A DNA stretch of 64,000 nucleotides from Caballeronia sp. LZ062 (lineage in GTDB: Bacteria > Pseudomonadota > Gammaproteobacteria > Burkholderiales > Burkholderiaceae), in NCBI RefSeq assembly GCF_031450785.1, contig NZ_JARTWB010000002.1:1488001-1552000 (forward strand), read 5' to 3'. Position numbers and translations under genes: made by a program. This document shows positions 1-6,769 of this stretch, piece after piece (within the stretch, counting starts at the first letter, position 1; each line of letters opens with the position of its first letter). Under the pieces are notes generated by a model. It saw nothing but the letters and a program-made list of their open reading frames with translations. It was not told the origin of the DNA and searched no databases.

Positions 1-87
1 GCCTGGCTCAAGCAATTGAGCCATACCGCGCTGGAGATTTCGCGTTCGCTCGGCTATCACGAAGAACAGCCGAACGGGGCGCATTAG
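1..87 (+). CDS. C-terminal end of an unidentified protein (cut by window edge)
   Basis: Frame 1 is open from the first base and reads 28 codons to a TAG at 85-87; the end reads ...HEEQPNGAH. A strong hairpin follows 25 bp later, which is consistent with the end of a transcribed gene. There is too little sequence to assign a family. Confidence 0.5.
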   Translation, partial: AWLKQLSHTALEISRSLGYHEEQPNGAH

Positions 88-112
88 CCGCAACGTTGAG
101 GGCGCAAAACGA

Positions 113-148
113 AAAAGCCGGATTCGTCGCTCGACGAATCCGGCTTTT
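113..148. terminator. Bidirectional Rho-independent terminator
   Basis: A perfect 17-bp stem (113-129 with 132-148) with a 2-base apex has A-runs before it and T-runs after it, so it can act on both strands. It sits between the plus-strand gene ending at 87 and the minus-strand endopeptidase gene ending at 175, and probably serves both. Confidence 0.85.
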
Positions 149-174
149 GCTTGCCGGCAACTTCGGGAAGGCGG

Positions 175-1353
175 TTACGGGTTCGCGCCGCCGCCCATGT
201 CGGCGCTCATGATGCGCGGCTCGCCGAGCGTATCGAGATACGTGCGCAGGCGGGTTGCATCCGCGAAACGCGAGTACTTCCCGTACGAATCCAGCAGCAC
301 GATGATGACCGGCCGGCCATGCACGTTCGCCTGCATCACGAGGCATTCGCCCGCTTCGTTGATGAAACCCGTCTTTTGCAAGCCGATATCCCACGATGCG
401 TTGCGCACCAGCGCATTCGTGCTGTTGTAGGCGAGCGTGCGCTTGCCCGTGAACACGTCGTAGCTGCGGTCGGTGGAGAACTTGCGGATCAGCGGATACT
501 GATACGCCGCGTTCACCATCTTCACGAGATCACGCGCGCTCGACACGTTGAGGCTCGTGAGTCCGGTCGAATTCTCGAAGTGCGTGTCGGTCATGCCGAG
601 CGCCTTCGCCTTCGCATTCATCGCGGCGATGAACGCGGGGCGGCCGCCGGGGTAATAGCGCGACAGCGCGGCCGCGGCGCGGTTCTCCGATGCCATCAGC
701 GCGATATGCAGCATGTCTTCGCGATTCAGCACCGAGCCGACGGAGAGGCGCGAGCCCGTGTACTTCTCGTAGTCGCGGTCTTCGTCCGTCACCGCGATTT
801 CATCGGTGAGCGGCATGTGCGAGTCGAGCACGACCATGGCCGTCATCAGCTTCGTGATGGACGCGATCGGCACGACGGCGCGCGAATTCTTGTCGAAGAG
901 CGTCTCGGACGTGTCCTGATCGACCACATACGCGACGCTCGAACGCAGCGCGAGGCTGTCCGCGGTCTCATGCAGGCCGAACGCCTGACCGACCGATGTG
1001 GCGCGCGGCTGATACGCCACCGCGTGCACCGCCGCGCGACGCGCGTGCGGATCCATCCGGTAGTTCACTCGACGCTTACGCGACGCCTTCGGTGCGTCTT
1101 CGTCGTCGGCGGCTGCGGCCACTTTGGCCGGGCGAGCCGCTTTGCCGGCCTTCGCGACGCGAGCAGGCCTGGCGCTCTTCTCTTCGGTATCGGACTTCTT
1201 GGCGTGTTTGGTGACGGTGGCGGTTTTGGCAAGGGCTTCAGCCGGAGCCGCTGCAAACGACGTCGCTACAGCCAGTGATACGGCGAAGGACAAAGCCGAG
1301 CGCAATGCCACGCCGTGCACCAGCTTTAGCGACGAAAACATTTCGGTTTTCAT
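175..1353 (-). CDS. pbpG: D-alanyl-D-alanine endopeptidase (PBP7-like, peptidase S11)
   Basis: A 392-residue exported murein hydrolase that should cut D-Ala-meso-DAP cross-links in the periplasm. The three S11 active-site motifs are present in order and spacing: SITK near residues 165-168, SEN near 222-224 and KTG near 327-329. A hydrophobic signal segment lies near residues 10-40. It is followed by a long Lys/Ala/Arg-rich linker (about 45-110) before the catalytic domain. The start is the ATG at 1353 (MKTEM); the open frame continues upstream only to a TTG at 1386, which would add a non-signal-like extension. A methionine four codons further in (MFSSL) is an alternative. The gene is monocistronic and ends at the bidirectional terminator. 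Confidence 0.9.
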   Translation of the reverse strand: MKTEMFSSLKLVHGVALRSALSFAVSLAVATSFAAAPAEALAKTATVTKHAKKSDTEEKSARPARVAKAGKAARPAKVAAAADDEDAPKASRKRRVNYRMDPHARRAAVHAVAYQPRATSVGQAFGLHETADSLALRSSVAYVVDQDTSETLFDKNSRAVVPIASITKLMTAMVVLDSHMPLTDEIAVTDEDRDYEKYTGSRLSVGSVLNREDMLHIALMASENRAAAALSRYYPGGRPAFIAAMNAKAKALGMTDTHFENSTGLTSLNVSSARDLVKMVNAAYQYPLIRKFSTDRSYDVFTGKRTLAYNSTNALVRNASWDIGLQKTGFINEAGECLVMQANVHGRPVIIVLLDSYGKYSRFADATRLRTYLDTLGEPRIMSADMGGGANP

Positions 1354-1920
1354 TAGTGTTCTATTGGGCGGCTGGAGTACCGCCAAGTGTAGTGAAGCTA
1401 CGAAATTTAAGCAATATTAAGCACTTATCGGCGCTCGTTAAACCGAGTTGTAAGCGTCGATTGGTTGTTTCTGACATGCTGTGCGCAACGATCGGAAAAA
1501 ACGATCGCTTTTCCGCAGACGGAACGCCGCCGACGGCGCGCTTTTGTACGACACGACTCACGCGTTGTCGGCAAAAAGTTCTGGAACTTAAGTGCTGACT
1601 GAAAAAGAGCGAACGTGGCAGTCGCCGCATCGGCCGGGAAAACCGCCGAGCGTCGCGGCGCTGATTGAGTGTGCGTCGGATCAACAGTCGAAATGTTAAC
1701 GGTTCTTCAACAATTTGGTGTACGGCGATGTCCGAAAAATAGGACGGCCGCAAGAATCGTCCTAATGCGTCACAGTCCGAACGCAGCTTCTTGCGGGCCG
1801 CACCATGACTGGACTGCGCTAAACGTCGCGATCCACACCGGTGCAAAGCAACTCATCCCAATGCTTGGGACCGATGCGCTCGATTACTTAAGCCCATGAT
1901 TAATCGAGCTTTCCAGTTCA
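1354..1920. other. Intergenic region upstream of pbpG and phasin
   Basis: About 570 bp between divergent genes. Short open frames occur on both strands (for example 1361-1846 minus and 1669-1899 plus), but none has family-like sequence or a good ribosome site. It presumably holds the pbpG promoter and upstream control of the phasin gene. Confidence 0.5.
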
Positions 1921-1935
1921 TTGTGCAATGCACAA
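1921..1935. promoter_or_regulatory. 15-bp palindrome, candidate PhaR operator
   Basis: TTGTGCA-A-TGCACAA is a perfect inverted repeat ending 7 bp before the -35 of the phasin promoter. PhaR repressors of polyhydroxyalkanoate-producing bacteria bind TGC/GCA-containing sites in phasin promoters. Assignment to PhaR is inference from position and sequence type. Confidence 0.55.
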
Positions 1936-1942
1936 AAACTGC

Positions 1943-1970
1943 TTGACATCACTAAGAATCTCTCTAAAAT
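1943..1970 (+). promoter_or_regulatory. Sigma-70 promoter of the phasin gene
   Basis: TTGACA at 1943-1948 and TAAAAT at 1965-1970 are separated by 16 bp, a near-consensus housekeeping promoter about 100 bp upstream of the phasin ATG. The leader contains a small GCAGC/GCTGC hairpin near 2012-2026. Confidence 0.8.
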
Positions 1971-2077
1971 GGGCTTCATGTTGCGACGCACCAATAGAAG
2001 TAGCACCAACTAGCAGCACTTCGCTGCATCAACCAAGCCACGACCCGCCATGATGGGTCGGCAATCAGGAGCCTGAG

Positions 2078-2656
2078 ATGACCCTACTGACCCCCGAACA
2101 AATCGCCGCTGCACAGAAAGCCAACTTCGACACGCTGTTCGGTCTGACGAACAAGGCGTTCGAAGGCGTGGAAAAGCTCGTTGAGCTGAACCTGCAAGTC
2201 GTCAAGTCGACGCTCGCCGAAGGCCAGGAAAACGCCCAGCGCGCACTGTCCGTGAAGGACGCGCAGGAACTGCTCGCGCTGCAAGCCAGCCTGACGCAGC
2301 CGGTCGCGGAAAAGGTGCTGTCGTACGGCCGTCATCTGTATGAAATCGCGTCGGCCACGCAAGCCGAGTTCGCCCGTGTCGCCGAAGTGCAATACGAAGA
2401 GCAGAACCGCAAGGTGCAGGCACTCGTCGACAACGTCGCGAAGAACGCGCCCGCTGGTTCGGAAACGGCCGTCGCCGTGATGAAGTCGGCCATCACCGCC
2501 GCCAACACGACGTACGAGACGGTTCACAAGGCAACGAAGCAAGCTGTCGAAATCGCGGAAAGCAACTTCAACGCCGCCGCCACGGCCGCGACGAAGGCTG
2601 CCACGCAAGCGACGGAACAGGCTGCCCGCGCCACGAAGCGCCCGACGGTCGCCTAA
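2078..2656 (+). CDS. phaP: Phasin (PHA granule-associated protein)
   Basis: A 192-residue protein with the sequence style of the Phasin_2 family: N-terminal [19 protein letters not shown], no signal peptide, long amphipathic helices, and an Ala/Thr/Lys-rich tail (about 150-192) like the polyalanine tails of this family. Phasins coat cytoplasmic polyhydroxybutyrate granules and control their number and size. AGGAG lies just upstream of the ATG. The gene is monocistronic, with a strong promoter and its own terminator, as expected of an abundant protein. A palindrome overlapping the promoter region suggests PhaR-type repression. The name phaP is a family-level assignment; several paralogues are usual in this group. 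Confidence 0.9.
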   Translation: MTLLTPEQIAAAQKANFDTLFGLTNKAFEGVEKLVELNLQVVKSTLAEGQENAQRALSVKDAQELLALQASLTQPVAEKVLSYGRHLYEIASATQAEFARVAEVQYEEQNRKVQALVDNVAKNAPAGSETAVAVMKSAITAANTTYETVHKATKQAVEIAESNFNAAATAATKAATQATEQAARATKRPTVA

Positions 2657-2697
2657 GTCTGAATCGACTGTCCTAAGCTGTACGCGTTGTGCGAAAG

Positions 2698-2718
2698 CCC
2701 GGCTGCGGCCGGGTTTTT
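2698..2718 (+). terminator. Rho-independent terminator of the phasin gene
   Basis: Stem CCCGGC (2698-2703) with GCCGGG (2708-2713) is followed by TTTTT, 41 bp past the phasin stop codon. Confidence 0.85.
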
Positions 2719-2771
2719 CTTTGCGCTCGCTGCGGCCGCGCTTCTCTTCGCTGGCTCGCCGCGCCATGAAA

Positions 2772-2805
2772 AAAGGCGCGTTTCCCTTGCGGGAAACGCG
2801 CCTTT
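2772..2805. terminator. Terminator of the aceE-aceF-lpdA operon (bidirectional shape)
   Basis: A perfect 15-bp stem (2772-2786 with 2791-2805) and TTGC loop, with A-run and T-run flanks, lies 22 bp beyond the lpdA stop codon on the minus strand. Confidence 0.85.
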
Positions 2806-2827
2806 CTCACATCTGCCGCCAGACTGC

Positions 2828-4915
2828 TTACTTCTTGCGCTGCGGCGGCAGGTCCGTGCAGACCCCTTCGTACAACTCAGCCGCCATACCGATTGACTCG
2901 CCGAGCGTCGGGTGCGGGTGGATCGTGCGGCCGATGTCGGTCGCGTCCGCGCCCATCTCGATTGCGAGACACACTTCGCTGATCAGGTCACCCGCATTCA
3001 AGCCGACGATACCGCCGCCGATCACGCGGTGCGTTTCTTCGTCGAAGATTAGCTTGGTGAAGCCTTCGTCACGGCCATTGGCGATTGCGCGGCCCGACGC
3101 GGCCCAAGGGAACACCGCCTTCCCATACTTGATGCCTTCGGCCTTGCACTGGTCTTCGGTCTTGCCGGCCCACGCGACTTCCGGATCGGTGTACGCCACC
3201 GACGGAATCTGCATCGCGTCGAAGTACGCCTTCTCGCCGTGCGCCGCTTCCGCCGCGACGTGGCCTTCGTGCACGGCCTTGTGCGCGAGCATCGGCTGGC
3301 CGACGAGATCGCCGATGGCGAAGATGTGCTCGACGTTCGTGCGCATCTGCTTGTCGACGTTGATGAAGCCGCGCTCCGTCACCGCGACGCCCGCCTTGTC
3401 CGCGCCGATCTTGCCGCCGTTCGGCGTGCGGCCGACCGACAACAGCACGAGGTCGTAACGTTGCGGTTCCGCCGGCGCCTTTTCGCCTTCGAAGGTCACA
3501 TAGATGCCGTCTTCCTTCGCTTCGGCCTTCGTGGTCTTCGTCTTTAGCATGACGTTGGCGAAGCGCTTGGCGTTGAACTTCTCCCACGCCTTTACCAAAT
3601 CGCGGTCCGCGCCCATCATCAGGCCGTCGAGCATTTCGACGACATCGATTTCCGCGCCGAGCGTCGAATAGACGGTCGCCATTTCCAGACCGATGATGCC
3701 GCCGCCGACCACCAGCATGCGCTTGGGCAACTGGCGCAACTCGAGCGCGCCGGTGGAATCGACGACGCGCGGGTCAGTCGGGAAGAACGGCAGCTTCACC
3801 GCCTGCGAGCCGGCCGCGATGATCGCCTTCTGGAACTTGACGACCTTCTTGCCATCCGCGCCCTGCACTTCCATGTGATGCGGATCGACAAACGTTCCGA
3901 CGCCCGTCACCACCTGCACCTTGCGCGCCTTCGCCATGCCCGCGAGGCCGCCCGTCAGCTTCTTGACGACGCCTTCCTTGAAGCCGCGCAGCTTGTCGAG
4001 ATCGATAGTCGGCTTGCCGAAGCTGATGCCGTGTTCGGCCAGCTCGTGCGTTTCATCCATCACGAGCGCCGTATGCAGAAGCGCCTTCGACGGAATGCAG
4101 CCGACGTTCAGGCACACGCCGCCAAGCGTCGAATACCGTTCGACGAGCACCGTCTTCATGCCGAGGTCGGCGGAACGGAACGCCGCCGAGTAGCCGCCGG
4201 GGCCGGCCCCGAGCACGAGCATCTCGCACTCAATATCGGCCGAGCCGGAATAGCTGCCCGCTTGCGGCGCCGGTGCGGCAGTCGCTTTCTCGGCGGGCTG
4301 CGGCGCGGCGGCCGCCGGATTCGTCGGCACATAGGTCGTGCCGCCGCCCTGGCCTTCGAGCGTCAGAATCAGCGTGCCTTCGGAGACGTTGTCGCCGACC
4401 TTGACCTTCAATTCCTTGACGGTGCCGGCTGCGGGCGAAGGCACGTCCATCGTGGCCTTGTCGGATTCCAGCGTGATGAGCGACTGTTCCTTTTCGACCG
4501 TATCGCCCGCCTTCACGTGAATCTCGATGATCGGGATGTCTGTGAAGTCGCCGATATCCGGCACCTTCACGTCCTGCGTGCCGCCGCCCGACGCAGCGGG
4601 CGCTGCTGCAGCGGGTTGCGAAGTGGACGCTTCCTTCGGTGCACCGCTCGGAGGCGCGCCCGAAGCCGCCGCCGCGCCTTCCGTTTCGATCATCGCGATG
4701 ACCGATCCTTGCGAGACCTTGTCGCCCTGCTTGACCTTCACTTCCTTGATGGTGCCTGCCACATCGGCGGGCACTTCCATCGTCGCCTTGTCGGTTTCGA
4801 GCGTGATGACGCCCTGTTCCCTTTCGATGACGTCGCCGGGCTGGATATTGACTTCGATGACATCGACATCGGAGAAGTCGCCGATGTCGGGTACTTTTAG
4901 TTCGACGAGACTCAT
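2828..4915 (-). CDS. lpdA: Dihydrolipoyl dehydrogenase (E3) with two N-terminal lipoyl domains
   Basis: A 695-residue E3 of the pyruvate dehydrogenase complex, which reoxidises dihydrolipoamide with NAD+. Two lipoyl domains come first, with target lysines in ETDKA (K43) and ESDKA (K153), joined by Ala/Pro-rich linkers. The FAD-binding GAGPGG follows (about 236), then the redox disulfide in GGVCLNVGCIPSK (C268, C273), an NAD-binding GGGIIGLE, and the C-terminal HPHPTLGES His-Glu pair. Typical E3 is about 475 residues; betaproteobacterial PDH forms with one lipoyl domain are near 590, so this one has an additional domain. It is last in the aceE-aceF-lpdA operon, 110 bp after aceF, and has its own terminator. 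Confidence 0.95.
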   Translation of the reverse strand: MSLVELKVPDIGDFSDVDVIEVNIQPGDVIEREQGVITLETDKATMEVPADVAGTIKEVKVKQGDKVSQGSVIAMIETEGAAAASGAPPSGAPKEASTSQPAAAAPAASGGGTQDVKVPDIGDFTDIPIIEIHVKAGDTVEKEQSLITLESDKATMDVPSPAAGTVKELKVKVGDNVSEGTLILTLEGQGGGTTYVPTNPAAAAPQPAEKATAAPAPQAGSYSGSADIECEMLVLGAGPGGYSAAFRSADLGMKTVLVERYSTLGGVCLNVGCIPSKALLHTALVMDETHELAEHGISFGKPTIDLDKLRGFKEGVVKKLTGGLAGMAKARKVQVVTGVGTFVDPHHMEVQGADGKKVVKFQKAIIAAGSQAVKLPFFPTDPRVVDSTGALELRQLPKRMLVVGGGIIGLEMATVYSTLGAEIDVVEMLDGLMMGADRDLVKAWEKFNAKRFANVMLKTKTTKAEAKEDGIYVTFEGEKAPAEPQRYDLVLLSVGRTPNGGKIGADKAGVAVTERGFINVDKQMRTNVEHIFAIGDLVGQPMLAHKAVHEGHVAAEAAHGEKAYFDAMQIPSVAYTDPEVAWAGKTEDQCKAEGIKYGKAVFPWAASGRAIANGRDEGFTKLIFDEETHRVIGGGIVGLNAGDLISEVCLAIEMGADATDIGRTIHPHPTLGESIGMAAELYEGVCTDLPPQRKK

Positions 4916-4988
4916 GGTGTCCCCTAAGAGAAGAGCGGATGGAACCGCCGCGCATCACGGCGCGCGCGGCTCCGCCGTCGGCTGGGCT

Positions 4989-5018
4989 GCGCGTTCGGAC
5001 TCGCAAGCCCGAACGCGC
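4989..5018 (-). other. Intergenic hairpin between aceF and lpdA
   Basis: GCGCGTTCGG (4989-4998) pairs with CCGAACGCGC (5009-5018). There is no T-run after it on the minus strand, so a processing or mRNA-stability element is more likely than a terminator. Confidence 0.45.
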
Positions 5019-5025
5019 GCCTCGA

Positions 5026-6690
5026 TCAAAGAATCACGCGACGGAAATCCGCCAGAATCGCCGACAGATAAGCGTTGAAGCGCGCGGCCTCCGCGCCGTC
5101 GATCACGCGATGGTCGTACGACAGCGACAGCGGCAGCGTGAGACGCGGCACGAACTGCTTGCCGTCCCACACGGGCTTCTGCTGGCCGCGCGACAACCCC
5201 AGGATCGCCACTTCCGGCGCGTTGATGATCGGCGTGAAATGCGTGCCGCCGATGCCGCCCAGCGACGAAATCGAGAAGCAGCCGCCCTGCATCTGGTCCG
5301 GCTTCAGCTTGCCTTCGCGCGCGAGCTTCGACAGCTCGGACATTTCCTTCGCGATATCGACGAGGCCCTTCTTGTCCGCATCGCGGATCACGGGAACGAC
5401 GAGGCCGTTCGGCGTGTCGGCCGCGAAACCGATGTGGTAGTACTTCTTGAAGACGAGGTTGTCGCCGTCGAGGCTCGCGTTGAAGGTCGGGAACTTCTTC
5501 AGCGCCGCGACCACGGCCTTGATGACGAACGCGAGCATCGTGAACTTCACGCCCGCTTTCTCGTGCTCCTTGTTCAGCTTGACGCGCAGCTCTTCCAGTT
5601 CCGTGATGTCCGCTTCGTCGTTGTTCGTGACGTGCGGGATCATGACCCAGTTGCGGTGCAGGTTAGCGCCCGAGATCTTCTTGATGCGCGAGAGCGGCTT
5701 GGGATCGACCGGACCGAACTTCGTGAAATCGACCTTCGGCCACGGCAGCAGTCCCAGCTCGCCGCCGCCACCGCCCGCCGGCGCGGCTGCCGCGGCGGGC
5801 GCCTTGGCCTGCCCCGTCATCACGCCCTTCACGAACGCGGTGACGTCCTGCTGCGTGATGCGTCCCTTCGGACCGGTGCCGTTCACGCGCGTCACGTCGA
5901 CGCCGAGTTCACGCGCGAACTTGCGCACCGAAGGCGATGCGTGGCTCGACGTGCGCGTGCCGTCGCCGGCCGGCATCACCGGCGCCTGCGCGAGCGCGGA
6001 CGGCGCTTCCTTCGCGGGCGCGGGCTTCGCGGGCGCATCGGGCGGCGCGGCGGTCGGCGACGGCGCTTCCTGCTTCGGCGCCGCTGCCGCTGGCGCTGCG
6101 GCAGCACCGCCTTCGCCGCCTTCCAGAATCAGAATCAGCGATCCTTCGGACACCGTATCGCCGATCTTCACCTTCAGTTCCTTGACTGTGCCGGCCGCCG
6201 GGCTCGGCACGTCCATGGTCGCCTTGTCGGATTCGAGCGTGACGAGCGACTGTTCCTTTTCGACCTTGTCCCCGACCTTGACGGCGATCTCGATGATCGG
6301 AATGTCCGTGAAGTCGCCGATATCCGGCACCTTCACCTCCACCGATCCGCCGCCGCCCGAAGCCTGCGCGGGCTGCGAGTGCGTCTGCGTCTGCGCGGGC
6401 GCTTCCTGCTTGGCAGGCGCAGCGGGCGCCGACGGCGCAGCGGCCGCCCCGCCGCCTTCCAGCACGACGATCAGCGTGCCTTCGGAGACGTTGTCGCCCA
6501 CCTTGACCTTGACTTCTTTCACCGTGCCCGCCGACGAACTCGGCACGTCCATCGTGGCCTTGTCGGATTCCAGCGTGACGAGGGACTGTTCCTGCTCGAC
6601 GACATCGCCCGGTTTGACCAGCACTTCGATCACCGGAATGTCCTTGAAATCGCCGATGTCCGGCACTTTGACTTCGATCGCTTGACTCAT
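5026..6690 (-). CDS. aceF: Dihydrolipoamide acetyltransferase (E2 of pyruvate dehydrogenase)
   Basis: A 554-residue core enzyme that moves acetyl groups from lipoyl arms to CoA. Two lipoyl domains (target lysines K44 and K156 in ESDKATMDV) are separated by Ala/Pro/Gln linkers. A peripheral subunit-binding domain follows (SPSVRKFARELGVDV, about 255-290). The catalytic domain ends with DHRVIDG (about 526-532), which holds the catalytic His. The gene lies 79 bp after aceE and 110 bp before lpdA on the same strand. Its lipoyl domains closely resemble the second lipoyl domain of the adjacent E3, which suggests domain copying between the two genes. Confidence 0.96.
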   Translation of the reverse strand: MSQAIEVKVPDIGDFKDIPVIEVLVKPGDVVEQEQSLVTLESDKATMDVPSSSAGTVKEVKVKVGDNVSEGTLIVVLEGGGAAAAPSAPAAPAKQEAPAQTQTHSQPAQASGGGGSVEVKVPDIGDFTDIPIIEIAVKVGDKVEKEQSLVTLESDKATMDVPSPAAGTVKELKVKIGDTVSEGSLILILEGGEGGAAAAPAAAAPKQEAPSPTAAPPDAPAKPAPAKEAPSALAQAPVMPAGDGTRTSSHASPSVRKFARELGVDVTRVNGTGPKGRITQQDVTAFVKGVMTGQAKAPAAAAAPAGGGGGELGLLPWPKVDFTKFGPVDPKPLSRIKKISGANLHRNWVMIPHVTNNDEADITELEELRVKLNKEHEKAGVKFTMLAFVIKAVVAALKKFPTFNASLDGDNLVFKKYYHIGFAADTPNGLVVPVIRDADKKGLVDIAKEMSELSKLAREGKLKPDQMQGGCFSISSLGGIGGTHFTPIINAPEVAILGLSRGQQKPVWDGKQFVPRLTLPLSLSYDHRVIDGAEAARFNAYLSAILADFRRVIL

Positions 6691-6712
6691 TATTAGTGTC
6701 TCCTGGGTTGCA

Positions 6713-6745
6713 CGCGGCCTCTTCCCGCTTCGGAAAGAGGCCGCG
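6713..6745 (-). other. Intergenic hairpin between aceE and aceF
   Basis: CGCGGCCTCTT (6713-6723) pairs with AAGAGGCCGCG (6735-6745). No T-run follows in the minus direction. It could set the relative mRNA levels of aceE and aceF by processing; this is inference from position. Confidence 0.45.
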
Positions 6746-6769
6746 TCACAACGCTCGGGGGCGATGCCT

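Noticed and set aside
1361..1846. 161-codon minus-strand frame upstream of pbpG
   Set aside because: Overlaps the pbpG promoter region, Arg/Ser-rich with no motif and no good start signal.
4939..6696. 585-codon plus-strand open frame across aceF
   Set aside because: It is the opposite-strand shadow of a strongly GC3-biased gene: Arg/His/Leu/Asp-rich, no domain, while aceF on the minus strand has all E2 motifs.
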